DNA of 64,000 nucleotides from Viridibacterium sp047600765 (lineage in GTDB: Bacteria; Pseudomonadota; Gammaproteobacteria; Burkholderiales; Rhodocyclaceae). The DNA lies in the NCBI GenBank assembly GCA_047600765.1, contig JASGKF010000001.1, forward strand, positions 434,001 to 498,000. Direction: 5' to 3'. Shown one piece after another: positions 30,076-38,624 of the stretch (positions within the stretch are counted from its first letter, which is position 1; each line of letters begins with the position of its first letter). The position numbers and the translations under genes were made by a program. The notes below the pieces were generated by a model. It ran no database searches, was not told where the DNA came from, and saw only the letters and a list, made by a program, of their open reading frames with translations.

Positions 30076-31284
30076 TCAGCCGGCACTCAGCGCTGCGCAC
30101 GCCGCTTCGAGCCGGCGCAGGCCTTCATCAAGCTCATCATCTGTGATCGTCAGCGAAGTCGCAATACGCAGGACATTGGGGCCTGCCTGTAGCGCCAGCA
30201 AACCCTGGGCCGCCGCCTTGCCGATCAGCTCCCCCGCGCGGTTGGCAAAACGCTCGCTCAGCTCGCAACCGATCCACAGCCCCTGGTAGCGGATCTCGGA
30301 GAAACAGCCCAGCCGCTCGCCGATCTCACGCAAGCGCGCGGCGGTGCGCTCAGCCTTGCTACGCACGCCGGCCAGCAGGGCCGGATCGCGGATCGTATCG
30401 AATGCCGCCTCGGCCACGGCACAGGCCAGCGGGTTGCCGCCAAAGGTCGAACCATGGCTGCCGGGCTTGAAATGGTTGCCCACCGCCGCGGTCGTCAGCA
30501 TCACGCCGATAGGGAAGCCGCCGCCGATGCCCTTGGCCGTCGTCAGGATGTCCGGCACCACATCGCCGTTCATGTACGCATACAAGGCTCCGGTACGGCC
30601 ATTACCGGACTGGATCTCGTCGTAGATCAGCACGGCATTGTTGGCGGAACAGAGCTCGCGCAGCGCCTTGAGGAATTCAGGTCTTGCCGGAATGACGCCA
30701 CCCTCGCCGACCACCGGCTCGACGATGACCGCACAGGTCTTCGGCCCAATGACGCGGCGAGCCGCCTCGACGTCGTTGTAATCAACATGGATGATGCCCG
30801 CCGGGTTGGGCCCCATGCCCGACGAATACTTGGGCTGACCACCGACCGACACGGTGAAGAAGGTGCGACCGTGGAACGAGCCGTTGAAGGCCACGATCTC
30901 GATCTTGTCGGGCGAGATATCCACGCCACGCTTGCGAGCGAGCTTCAGCGCAGCCTCGTTCGCTTCGGCACCGGAGTTGCAGAAGAACACCTGCTCGGCA
31001 AAAGTCGCGTCGCACAGCTTGCGCGCCAGACGCAACGCCGGCTCGTTGGTGTAGTAGTTCGACACGTGCCACAGCTTGGCTGCCTGATCCTGCAGCGCCT
31101 TGAGCAGCAAGGGATTGCCATGGCCCAGCGAAGTCACCGCCACGCCAGCACCAAAATCGATGTAGTCGCGCCCTTGCTGATCCCACAGGCGCGAACCCTC
31201 GCCTCGCACGAAGATCATCTCGAGCGGGCTGAAGACAGGCACCATGTACCGATCGAAATCGGCGCGTTGGACAGCGGTGGTCAC
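30076..31284 (-). CDS. argD: Acetylornithine/succinyldiaminopimelate-type aminotransferase
   Basis: About 402 residues of a class III PLP aminotransferase. The PLP-lysine sits in LTTAKGIGGGFPIG, the phosphate-binding part in FFCNSGAEANEAALKLAR, and the cofactor-binding Asp in LIYDEIQSGNGRTG. This matches ArgD, which makes N-acetylornithine for arginine synthesis and can act in lysine synthesis. A GTG at 31284 is preferred because AAGGA lies six bases upstream; the ATG at 31299 lacks a ribosome site. It is separated from pstB by a 342-bp repeat-rich gap. The nearby carAB supplies another arginine precursor. Confidence 0.9.
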   Translation of the reverse strand: MTTAVQRADFDRYMVPVFSPLEMIFVRGEGSRLWDQQGRDYIDFGAGVAVTSLGHGNPLLLKALQDQAAKLWHVSNYYTNEPALRLARKLCDATFAEQVFFCNSGAEANEAALKLARKRGVDISPDKIEIVAFNGSFHGRTFFTVSVGGQPKYSSGMGPNPAGIIHVDYNDVEAARRVIGPKTCAVIVEPVVGEGGVIPARPEFLKALRELCSANNAVLIYDEIQSGNGRTGALYAYMNGDVVPDILTTAKGIGGGFPIGVMLTTAAVGNHFKPGSHGSTFGGNPLACAVAEAAFDTIRDPALLAGVRSKAERTAARLREIGERLGCFSEIRYQGLWIGCELSERFANRAGELIGKAAAQGLLALQAGPNVLRIATSLTITDDELDEGLRRLEAACAALSAG

Positions 31285-31380
31285 GGGCGTTCCTTTCATT
31301 GAACGTTGATGGAAAACCCGATAGTACTACCTGAACGATGCGCTGCAAGAAAGCCCGGGCTGCGTGGCGCCATTTCACCT

Positions 31381-31421
31381 CTCCCGGCCCTGACGGGCCA
31401 CCCTCTCCCCGAGGGAGAGGG
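31381..31421. repeat. REP-like palindromic element
   Basis: Two adjacent inverted repeats: GGCCC/GGGCC (31386-31390, 31395-31399) and CCCTCTCCC/GGGAGAGGG (31401-31409, 31413-31421, loop CGA). CCCTCTCCC-type palindromes are common intergenic REP elements in G+C-rich proteobacteria. I saw no second copy in this window. Confidence 0.55.
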
Positions 31422-31462
31422 AACGGCTACCCGCATCACACGCCCGGTCTTCCCGCACCAGG

Positions 31463-31489
31463 AAAAACAAAACCCGCCGAAGCGGGTTT
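31463..31489 (-). terminator. Intrinsic terminator after pstB
   Basis: AAACCCGC and GCGGGTTT arms (31470-31477, 31482-31489) with a CGAA loop are followed on the minus strand by a T-rich tract (TTTTGTTTTT). It ends the pst operon before argD. Confidence 0.85.
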
Positions 31490-31558
31490 GACCTTGCAGG
31501 ACGACAGGAAGGTGTCGATTGCCGTAGCGAGCGGGTCAAGGTCGCTTTGAGAAGCGCA

Positions 31559-31576
31559 GACGTACTTGAGTACGTC
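31559..31576. repeat. 18-nt inverted repeat in the argD-pstB gap
   Basis: GACGTACT and AGTACGTC arms are separated by TG. Together with the REP-like element and terminator it accounts for most of the structure in the 31285-31626 gap. I see no gene there. Confidence 0.5.
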
Positions 31577-31626
31577 GAGCATCGCCGAAGCGAGATTGGC
31601 CCGCGCAGTAGGCAAGCGACGCCTTC

Positions 31627-32391
31627 TTACCCAAAGCGGCCGGTGATGTAGTCCTCGGTTTCTTTGCGCTGCGGCTTCACGAAGATCTTGTCGGTCTCAC
31701 CGAACTCGATCAGCTCACCGAGGTACATGTAAGCCGTGTAATCGGAGATACGTGCGGCCTGCTGCATGTTGTGGGTCACGATGACGATGGTGAATTCGTT
31801 CTTCAGCTCGTCGATCAGCTCTTCGATGCGCATCGTGGAGATCGGGTCCAACGCCGAGGTCGGCTCGTCGAGCAGCAGGACCTTGGGCTTGACCGCCACA
31901 CCGCGCGCAATGCACAGACGCTGCTGCTGACCACCTGAGAGGCCGGTGCCGCTCTGGTGCAGTTTGTCTTTCACTTCGTCCCACAGGGCTGCCTTGCGCA
32001 GGGCCCATTCGACGCGCTCTTCCATCTCGGCGCGCGACAGTTTCTCGTGCAGCTTCACGCCGAAAGCGATGTTGTCGTAGATCGACATCGGGAACGGCGT
32101 CGGCTTCTGGAACACCATGCCGACCTTGGCGCGCAGCACGCTGACATCGATGTCCTTGCCCAGCAGGTTCTTGCCTTCCAGCAGCAGCTCGCCGTCGGCC
32201 GACTGCTCGGGATACAGGTCGAACATGCGGTTGATGGTACGCAGCAGGGTGGACTTGCCACAGCCCGAGGGGCCGATGAAGGCCGTGACCTTGCTCTTGG
32301 CGATGGACAAGTTGATGTCCTTCAGCGCACGGTACTTGCCGTAGTAGAAGTTGAAGTTCTTGAACTCGATTTGCGGGACAAGCGTAGTCAT
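31627..32391 (-). CDS. pstB: Phosphate ABC transporter ATPase
   Basis: About 254 residues. Walker A GPSGCGKSTLLRTINRM, the signature LSGGQQQRLCIARG, Walker B KVLLLDEPTSALDPIS and the switch His (VIVTHNMQQAARISDYTAYM) are all intact and specific to PstB. It powers high-affinity phosphate uptake through PstCA. The start MTTLVPQ at 32391 gives family length; a longer opening to 32430 is less likely. Forty bases separate it from pstA. No phoU follows; a terminator and repeats do. Confidence 0.97.
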   Translation of the reverse strand: MTTLVPQIEFKNFNFYYGKYRALKDINLSIAKSKVTAFIGPSGCGKSTLLRTINRMFDLYPEQSADGELLLEGKNLLGKDIDVSVLRAKVGMVFQKPTPFPMSIYDNIAFGVKLHEKLSRAEMEERVEWALRKAALWDEVKDKLHQSGTGLSGGQQQRLCIARGVAVKPKVLLLDEPTSALDPISTMRIEELIDELKNEFTIVIVTHNMQQAARISDYTAYMYLGELIEFGETDKIFVKPQRKETEDYITGRFG

Positions 32392-32431
32392 TTTTTCTCT
32401 CTCGTTGCCGGCGCCGGGCGCCAGACACATT

Positions 32432-33268
32432 TCAATGTTTCTGGCGGAAGAAGACGCGCGCCACGACGTTGAGGGTCAGGACGCCGAAGGTGATGATCAA
32501 CACCCCCACCCAGGCCAGGCGCTGCAGGTTTTCGTCAGGGTTCATCGCGAAGTCCAAGATCACCTTGGGCAGACTGGCGATCGGCTTGCCGAGATCCACG
32601 CTCCAGAACTGGTTGGACAGCGAGGTGAAGATCAGCGGTGCGGTTTCACCAGCAATGCGGGCCACGGCCAGCAGCACGCCGGTGACGACGCCAGCGCGGG
32701 CTGCGCGCAACGTGACGCTGAGGATCACCGAATACTTCGGCGCACCGAGCGCGAACGCCGCTTCACGCAACGAGTTGGGCACCAGTTGCAGCATGTTCTC
32801 GGTCGTACGCACCACGACCGGCACGACGATCAATGCCAGCGCCACGATGCCCGCCCAGCCGGAATATCCGCCTGTATTGGCCACCACGACGGTCCAGACG
32901 AACAGGCCGATGACGATTGACGGTGCCGACAGCAACAGGTCATTGACGTAGCGGATCGCACCGCCCAGCCAGGAGTGGCGGCCGTACTCGGCGAGGTAGA
33001 TGCCTGCCAGGATACCCAGCGGCGTACCCACCAGTGTTGCAAGGCCAACCAGCATGCTGCTGCCAACGATGGCATTCAGCAGGCCGCCGCCTTCAGCGCC
33101 CGGGGGCGGTGTCATCTTGGTGAAGATATCCAGCGACAAGCCACCAAGGCCCAGCTGCAGCACCGTGATGAGGATCCACATCAGCCAGAACAGGCCGAAG
33201 CTCATGGCGAGCATCGACATGGTCAGGGCGAACTTGTTGATGAGTTTGCGACGAGCGAGCAGTTCCAT
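32432..33268 (-). CDS. pstA: Phosphate ABC transporter permease PstA
   Basis: 278 residues with about six membrane helices and the ABC permease (EAA-like) loop REAAFALGAPKYSVILSVTL, which contacts PstB. The N-terminal RRKLINKFALTMSMLAMSFG is typical of PstA. It lies 17 bp after pstC on the same strand. Confidence 0.95.
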   Translation of the reverse strand: MELLARRKLINKFALTMSMLAMSFGLFWLMWILITVLQLGLGGLSLDIFTKMTPPPGAEGGGLLNAIVGSSMLVGLATLVGTPLGILAGIYLAEYGRHSWLGGAIRYVNDLLLSAPSIVIGLFVWTVVVANTGGYSGWAGIVALALIVVPVVVRTTENMLQLVPNSLREAAFALGAPKYSVILSVTLRAARAGVVTGVLLAVARIAGETAPLIFTSLSNQFWSVDLGKPIASLPKVILDFAMNPDENLQRLAWVGVLIITFGVLTLNVVARVFFRQKH

Positions 33269-33285
33269 GTCCTGTTACCTACCTA

Positions 33286-34239
33286 TCAGCTCTTCGCACC
33301 TTCGCTACGCGCCAGGCGAGCGAGGAACAGCTTGGAGATCACCAGCACGATCAGCGTGATGACGAAGAGCAGCAAGCCCAGCTCCATCAGCGCGGCGGTG
33401 TGCAGGCCGGGAGCGGCCTCGGAGAATTCATTGGCGAGTGCCGATGTGATGCTGTTGCCCGGCATGAACAGCGATGCCGAGTTGAGGAAGTTCGTATTGC
33501 CGATCACGAAAGTGACCGCCATGGTTTCGCCCAGCGCACGGCCCAGGCCCAGCATGACGCCGCCCACGACACCGGTCTTGGAGTGCGGCAGCACGACGTT
33601 CCACACCACTTCCCAAGTCGTACAGCCCAGGCCGTAGGCCGATTCCTTGACCATCGCCGGCGTGACTTCGAAGACGTCGCGCATCACTGATGCGATGAAG
33701 GGAATGATCATGATCGCGAGGATCACGCCCGCACACAGCAGACCGATACCCAGCGGCGCACCAGAGAACAGCGCACCGATCAGCGGGATCTTGCCCAGCG
33801 TGCTGGCCAGCAGCGGTTGCACGTATTGGGCAAACAACGGCGCGAACACCAGCAGGCCCCACATGCCATAAACAATGCTGGGGATAGCCGCCAGCAGTTC
33901 GACAGCGGTACCCAGCGGGCGACGCAGCCAGGCAGGCGACAGCTCGGTGAGGAACAGGGCGATACCGAAACTGACCGGCACAGCGATGATCAAGGCGATG
34001 ATCGAAGTCACCAGCGTGCCGTAAATCGGGATCAGCGCGCCGTAACGGTCCATCGGAGGATTCCACTCCGACGTGAACAGGAAGCCGATGTTGAAGGCCT
34101 TGATCGAAGGCCACGCCGCGTAGCAGAGCGCGAGGACGATGCCGACCATCGTCACGAGCACGAAGAGTGCAACCCCTGTAGTCAGCCAGGAAAAGAACTG
34201 ATCGCGCACATCGCGATGGGGGGTATCAGAGGTACTCAT
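33286..34239 (-). CDS. pstC: Phosphate ABC transporter permease PstC
   Basis: About 317 residues with six membrane helices and the coupling loop MVKESAYGLGCTTWEVVW. The early SIKAFNIGFLFTSEWNP and the PVSFGIALFLTELSP segments are typical of PstC. The ATG at 34239 gives family length and leaves room for the hairpin after pstS. An ATG at 34326 would add 29 residues encoded across that hairpin and is less likely. Confidence 0.92.
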   Translation of the reverse strand: MSTSDTPHRDVRDQFFSWLTTGVALFVLVTMVGIVLALCYAAWPSIKAFNIGFLFTSEWNPPMDRYGALIPIYGTLVTSIIALIIAVPVSFGIALFLTELSPAWLRRPLGTAVELLAAIPSIVYGMWGLLVFAPLFAQYVQPLLASTLGKIPLIGALFSGAPLGIGLLCAGVILAIMIIPFIASVMRDVFEVTPAMVKESAYGLGCTTWEVVWNVVLPHSKTGVVGGVMLGLGRALGETMAVTFVIGNTNFLNSASLFMPGNSITSALANEFSEAAPGLHTAALMELGLLLFVITLIVLVISKLFLARLARSEGAKS

Positions 34240-34267
34240 CGTGGTTTCATGTCCCGGTGACAAAACA

Positions 34268-34290
34268 TCCGGGACCAAGGTGGTCCCGGA
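34268..34290 (-). promoter_or_regulatory. Hairpin between pstS and pstC (partial terminator or mRNA stabiliser)
   Basis: A perfect 10-bp inverted repeat, TCCGGGACCA/TGGTCCCGGA, with a 3-nt loop is followed on the minus strand by TGTTTTG. In other bacteria a similar structure after pstS lowers permease and ATPase expression relative to the binding protein. Here it sits in the 91-bp pstS-pstC gap. Confidence 0.65.
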
Positions 34291-34330
34291 TGCGGTCCCG
34301 GCTGCGGTGGCGGCGGGGAGAGACATGATG

Positions 34331-35368
34331 TTACTTCACCGAATGGACGGGTTTGCCGGAAGCGTCCTTGATCTTTGCCCACGAGGCATAGATCAGCTTG
34401 ACGGTGTCGTCAGGCAGCGGCACGAACTCCAGGTCGGTCGCCGTCTTGTCGCCGTTCTTGTACGCCCATTCGAAGAACTTCAGCACTTCGGCGCCTTGCG
34501 CCGGCTTGTCCTGCGTGGCTTGCATCACGATCCAGGTTGCCGCCGTGATGGGCCATGCATTGGCACCCGGTTGATCGGTCAGGATTTCGTAGAAGCCCTT
34601 GCTCCAGTCAGCCTTGGCCGCAGCGGCCTTGAAGGTCTCGTCGTCCGGTGCCGGGAAGGCCTTGTCCTTGTTCTGCACCAGTGCGTAAGCGAGCTTGTTC
34701 TTCTTGGCATAAACGTACTCGACGTAGCCAATCGAACCCGGCAGGCGCTGCACGAAAGCGGCCACGCCTTCGTTGCCCTTGCCACCCAGACCCACCGGCC
34801 ATTGCGGAGCCGTACCTTCGCCGACCTTGGTCTTCCATTCCGGCGAAACCTTGGACAGGTAGTTGGTGAACACGAACGAAGTGCCCGAACCGTCGGCACG
34901 GCGCACGACACCGATGTCGGAATCCGGCAAGTTGGTCGTCGGGTTCAGTTCCTTGATGGCCTTGTCATTCCACTTGGTGATCTTGCCCAGGTAGATGTCA
35001 GCCAGCACGGCGCCGGTGAGCTTCAGCTGGCCGGACTGGATGCCGGGCAGGTTGAACACGGGCACCACGCCACCGATCACGGTGGGGAATTGCACGAGGC
35101 CATCCTTGGCTTGTTGTTCGACGGTCAGCGGAGCATCCGAAGCGCCGAAGTCGACGGTCTTGGCAGCGATCTGCTTGAGACCCGCGCCCGAACCGACGGA
35201 CTGGTAGTTGATCTTGTTGCCCGTTGCCTTGTTGTAGGCATCGGCCCAAGCGGTGTAGATCGCGTTGGGGAAAGAGGCGCCGGCGCCGGTCACTTCGGCA
35301 GCAGCGGCAGACAGGGAAACGCTGGCCAGGACGGCAGCAGCGAGGGAGGACACGAAATACTTGCGCAT
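34331..35368 (-). CDS. pstS: Periplasmic phosphate-binding protein PstS
   Basis: 345 residues. A signal peptide (about 1-23, cleavage after AAA) precedes EVTGAGASFPN, the conserved mature start with phosphate-contacting Ser. Further contacts lie in YQSVGSGAGLKQI and RRADGSGTSFVFTNYL. It captures phosphate for PstCAB. The ATG at 35368 follows AGGAACACC; longer openings lack a signal peptide. It is first in pstSCAB. Confidence 0.96.
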   Translation of the reverse strand: MRKYFVSSLAAAVLASVSLSAAAAEVTGAGASFPNAIYTAWADAYNKATGNKINYQSVGSGAGLKQIAAKTVDFGASDAPLTVEQQAKDGLVQFPTVIGGVVPVFNLPGIQSGQLKLTGAVLADIYLGKITKWNDKAIKELNPTTNLPDSDIGVVRRADGSGTSFVFTNYLSKVSPEWKTKVGEGTAPQWPVGLGGKGNEGVAAFVQRLPGSIGYVEYVYAKKNKLAYALVQNKDKAFPAPDDETFKAAAAKADWSKGFYEILTDQPGANAWPITAATWIVMQATQDKPAQGAEVLKFFEWAYKNGDKTATDLEFVPLPDDTVKLIYASWAKIKDASGKPVHSVK

Positions 35369-35411
35369 GGCGGTGTTCCTTGGGTTACGGAAACTGAAGA
35401 GCCGCCAGCGT

Positions 35412-35429
35412 ATTGCGGGAAAGTTACAG
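35412..35429 (-). promoter_or_regulatory. Weak Pho box candidate upstream of pstS
   Basis: On the minus strand CTGTAAC-TTTC-CCGCAAT resembles two CTGTCAT direct repeats spaced by 4 bases (5/7 and 4/7 matches). Position about 50 bp before the pstS start is suitable, but the match is weak. Confidence 0.25.
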
Positions 35430-35473
35430 AAATATTGCACACACAAAAGTGTCTGCCCGCCACCCGGGAAAAC

Positions 35474-35499
35474 AAACGCCACCTCGCAAGGTGGCGTTT
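35474..35499. terminator. Terminator between fliE and pstS
   Basis: An 11-bp perfect stem (AAACGCCACCT/AGGTGGCGTTT, loop CGCA) lies just past the fliE stop. On the minus strand it is followed by GTTTGTTTTC-like T-rich sequence, so it ends the flrBC-fliE unit before pstS. Confidence 0.8.
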
Positions 35500-35521
35500 T
35501 GTCTGTTGAAACAGCCGGTTA

Positions 35522-35842
35522 TCAGACCGACATGTTCATGATGTCCTGGTAAGCCGTGACCAGCTTGTTGCGGACCTGCACCATCTGCTGGAAGGACAGG
35601 TTGGCCTTCTGCAGATTGACCATCACGTCTTGCAGATTCACGTTGGGGTCACCCGCCGAGAAGTTCTGCGCCATCTGCTGGGCCGATTGCTGGGCTTCAC
35701 TGACCTGGGCCAGTGCGCCTTGCAGGGCTTGTGCGAAGTCGGCACCACCGGCTGCGGGCGCAGACGAGGAAGACTTGCCCGCGGCGAGATCTGCCGTGGC
35801 GCGAAGCTGTCCGATCATCTGTTCGATACCGCGAGTGTCCAT
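35522..35842 (-). CDS. fliE: Flagellar hook-basal body protein FliE
   Basis: 106 residues, normal FliE length. It has the family C-terminus (NVNLQDVMVNLQKANLSFQQ, then VRNKLVTAYQDIMNM). FliE joins the MS ring to the rod and is exported by the flagellar type III system. It lies downstream of flrC with a sigma-54 promoter in between, on the strand opposite to fliF. Confidence 0.95.
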   Translation of the reverse strand: MDTRGIEQMIGQLRATADLAAGKSSSSAPAAGGADFAQALQGALAQVSEAQQSAQQMAQNFSAGDPNVNLQDVMVNLQKANLSFQQMVQVRNKLVTAYQDIMNMSV

Positions 35843-35887
35843 GAGATTTGCCGGTTTCCGGAAAAAGTGGGTGATCTACAACCTATT

Positions 35888-35903
35888 AGCAATTAACGCG
35901 CCT
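35888..35903 (-). promoter_or_regulatory. Sigma-54 promoter of fliE
   Basis: On the minus strand AGGCGCGTTAATTGCT matches TGGCACG-N4-TTGCW, with GG and GC exactly 10 bases apart. It overlaps the stop of the preceding sigma-54 activator gene. The start point would be near 35877, about 35 bases before the fliE ATG. Confidence 0.8.
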
Positions 35904-37281
35904 AGATATCGGTGATCCCCTCTTCGCGATACTGCTGCAGTTTGTAACGCAAGGTTCGTTCCGAGATGCCCAGCTTTTCGACAGCCTTCTTGCGCGATCC
36001 GCCAACCGCCTTGAGGGTCTCCAGGATGTGCTGCTTTTCCAGATCGCGCATACTGGTCGGACTCCCAACAGGCTGATTTGATGGATTATTCCCGCCAGCC
36101 ACGCTAGCCAAGGCTTCGACTCTTGGCGCGCCGGCTGGTGGCGAAACGCGCGAGGCATCCGGCAGACACAGGCGCACGTCATCGGCCTGGATGGTGTCGC
36201 CCGAGGCGACGATCAGGGCGCGCTGCACGGTGTTTTCCAGCTCACGCACGTTGCCGGGCCATTGCCAAGCGGCAAGAATTGCCGCCGCCTCGTCGGCAAT
36301 TCTTGCCGTTTTGCCGATCCGTTCGCCGTGCCGCTCGATGAAATGCCGGGCCAGCGGCACGATGTCGGCCGGCCGATCACGCAGGCTGGGGATCTCCAGC
36401 GGAAAGACATTGAGGCGGTAGTAAAGGTCCTCGCGGAAGCGACCGGCCTGCACCTCGCGCATCATGTCGCGGTTGGAGGTGGAGAGCACGCGGATGTCCA
36501 GCGACACCGGCTTCTTGCCGCCGACGCGCTCCACCTCACGCTCCTGCAATACCCGCAGCATCTTGGCCTGGAGGCCCAGGGGCATTTCGGAAATTTCGTC
36601 GAGAAGGATGGTGCCGCCTTGCGCCTGTTCGAACTTGCCGGCCTGCGAGGTCTGGGCGCCCGTGAAGCTGCCCTTCTCGTAACCGAACAAGGTGGCTTCG
36701 AGCAGGTTTTCCGGGATGGCCGCACAGTTGATGGCCACGAAAGGCCCACTGCGACGACGCGAGTGCTGGTGGATGTAGCGCGCGAACACCTCTTTACCCG
36801 TGCCGGACTCGCCGGTCAGCAGGATGGTGGCATCCGTCTCGGCGACCTTGGCGGCCAGCGCCAGCGCATTACGGGTGCGCGGATCCTGCGCCACGGTGTC
36901 ATCCTGACCCGGTGCGACGGTGGCATGGCGGCGCACGTTGTCGAGCAGTACGTCGGGCTCGAAAGGTTTCATGAGGAAATCGCAAGCGCCACCGCGCATG
37001 GCAGCCACAGCCTTGTCAACGTCACCGAAGGCCGTCATCAGCAGCACCGGCAATTGCGCGTACTTCGCACGGATATTGGCCAGCAGCGTCAGCCCGTCCA
37101 TGGGGTCCATGCGCAGGTCAGACACAACGAGATTGAAGCTCGCCGACTCCAGTTCGGTCAGGGCTTCGGGCCCGCTGGCGGCCAGCGTGACGTGATGCCC
37201 GGCGGACTCGAGGATCATGCTGATGGCGTCGCGCAGCGAAGCGTCATCGTCGACGACGAGGATGTTGAGTGACTCGATCAT
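35902..37281 (-). CDS. flrC: Sigma-54-dependent flagellar response regulator (FlrC/FleR-like)
   Basis: 459 residues. Receiver domain with phospho-acceptor Asp55 (LVVSDLRMDPMDG), then an AAA+ activator domain with Walker A GESGTGKE, the sigma-54 contact loop GSFTGA and GTILLDEISEMPLGLQ. A Fis-type helix-turn-helix ends the protein (KKAVEKLGISERTLRYKLQQ). FlrC/FleR activates sigma-54 middle flagellar genes. ATG 37281 follows AGGAAG and overlaps the kinase stop (ATGA). A sigma-54 promoter for fliE lies at its 3' end. Confidence 0.9.
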   Translation of the reverse strand: MIESLNILVVDDDASLRDAISMILESAGHHVTLAASGPEALTELESASFNLVVSDLRMDPMDGLTLLANIRAKYAQLPVLLMTAFGDVDKAVAAMRGGACDFLMKPFEPDVLLDNVRRHATVAPGQDDTVAQDPRTRNALALAAKVAETDATILLTGESGTGKEVFARYIHQHSRRRSGPFVAINCAAIPENLLEATLFGYEKGSFTGAQTSQAGKFEQAQGGTILLDEISEMPLGLQAKMLRVLQEREVERVGGKKPVSLDIRVLSTSNRDMMREVQAGRFREDLYYRLNVFPLEIPSLRDRPADIVPLARHFIERHGERIGKTARIADEAAAILAAWQWPGNVRELENTVQRALIVASGDTIQADDVRLCLPDASRVSPPAGAPRVEALASVAGGNNPSNQPVGSPTSMRDLEKQHILETLKAVGGSRKKAVEKLGISERTLRYKLQQYREEGITDI

Positions 37282-38459
37282 GATGAGACTTCCTGATACG
37301 TCATTGACGAGAGAGGTTGGGCAGGCGCAGCCACAGCCTGTACACGTGGCAGGCACAGGCTGAATTCCGTGCCCTGTGCAGCAGACGACACAAGCGAGAT
37401 GTCGCCACCGTGCGCACGAGCCACACCACGCGCGATGGCGAGGCCAAGGCCGGTACCGTTGGCGCGCGTCGTGTAGAAGGGTTCGAACAGACGCGCCTGC
37501 AGCTCGGCGGGGATGCCTTTGCCGCTGTCATGGACGCGCAGCACGACTTGCGTGCCATCAAGGTCAGCCGACAAGTGCAGGCGCCCCGCCGAACCCAGTG
37601 CCTGCAGGGCGTTCTCAAGCAGATTGATGAGGGCACCGGCAATTTCCTTGCGGTTGCCGAACAGCTGCTCGCCGGGCACAGCGCAATCACAATGAAACTC
37701 GGTGCCCTGCCCTTGCGCGACGGGTTCAATCGTCGCGGCCAGTTCACTCAACAGGTCGCAAACGCCGAACTGTTCGCGGCCCAGGGCCTCACCACGCGCA
37801 AAAATGAGCATGTCATCGATGAGCTTCTGCAGGTGGCGCAAGCGCTCCAGTGCTTTGTCGGCGACGCTGCCGCGTTGCTCTGCGGCCAGACTGGCGTTCG
37901 ACAGATGCCCGGTGTAGAGCAAGGCAGCCGCCAGCGGCGTACGCAGCTGATGTGCCAGCGAGGCCACCATTTCGCCCATGGCCGCCAGCCGCTCATTGCG
38001 CGACGAGGTGACACGCATGCGCCAAGCCTCGGTCACGTCGTGGATCAGTACGATGCGACCGCCAGAAGCCGTCTGCGCCGTTGCCGCAATGGAAACGCGA
38101 CGCACCAGTGCGGGATCGACCGGCAGAGGCAGCAGCGCCCATTCGCCCGGCGTATCGGTGGACTCGAACAAGCGCGCGGCGAGCTCCTGCCAGTCGCGCC
38201 CCGTCAGCCCGTCCCCCAGCATGGTGGAGGCAGCCTGATTGCATTGTTCGACACGTCCAGCCTGATCCACCACCACCACGCCGGCCGGCAAAGCTGCGAG
38301 CAGCAAGTCCAGCCGTTCGGTGAGCACGCCGACCTGTGATTGCAGACCGCTGTAGGCAACAGTCAGCTCGTCCGACGCGCGTGCAAAGGCCTGAAAAGCC
38401 TCGGCGAGGCGAGCGGCATCGAGTGGCTGATCGAGGTTTGCGAGGGGGGTGGAATCCAT
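37278..38459 (-). CDS. flrB: Flagellar sensor histidine kinase (FlrB/FleS-like)
   Basis: About 393 residues and no membrane helix, so a cytosolic kinase as FlrB is. A PAS-like domain (about 55-165) precedes the phospho-acceptor His in LAHQLRTPLAAALLY and an ATPase with GTGLGLAIARGVARAHGG. It should phosphorylate the overlapping FlrC. It is divergent from fliF; I found no convincing promoter in the 165-bp gap (best sigma-54-like spacing is at 38466 but with a poor -12). Confidence 0.88.
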   Translation of the reverse strand: MDSTPLANLDQPLDAARLAEAFQAFARASDELTVAYSGLQSQVGVLTERLDLLLAALPAGVVVVDQAGRVEQCNQAASTMLGDGLTGRDWQELAARLFESTDTPGEWALLPLPVDPALVRRVSIAATAQTASGGRIVLIHDVTEAWRMRVTSSRNERLAAMGEMVASLAHQLRTPLAAALLYTGHLSNASLAAEQRGSVADKALERLRHLQKLIDDMLIFARGEALGREQFGVCDLLSELAATIEPVAQGQGTEFHCDCAVPGEQLFGNRKEIAGALINLLENALQALGSAGRLHLSADLDGTQVVLRVHDSGKGIPAELQARLFEPFYTTRANGTGLGLAIARGVARAHGGDISLVSSAAQGTEFSLCLPRVQAVAAPAQPLSSMTYQEVSS

Positions 38460-38624
38460 GACGAACCGGCTATGGGTACGCATCGCACTCTAGTCCCCGC
38501 GCCAGCGGCAACGCTGCAGGAGAAGCCGGTAAAACTTGCCGCTTATCGGCAACATGTGTCGTCAGCCCCGCGCGCAGAATCCGGCCATCACAAATGGGAT
38601 ACGTGTCCCTCGACAGACAGAAAA

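Noticed and set aside
38466..38481. Sigma-54-like GG-N10-GC before fliF
   Set aside because: Spacing fits but the -12 lacks TTGC and the -24 is poor, so it is not annotated.
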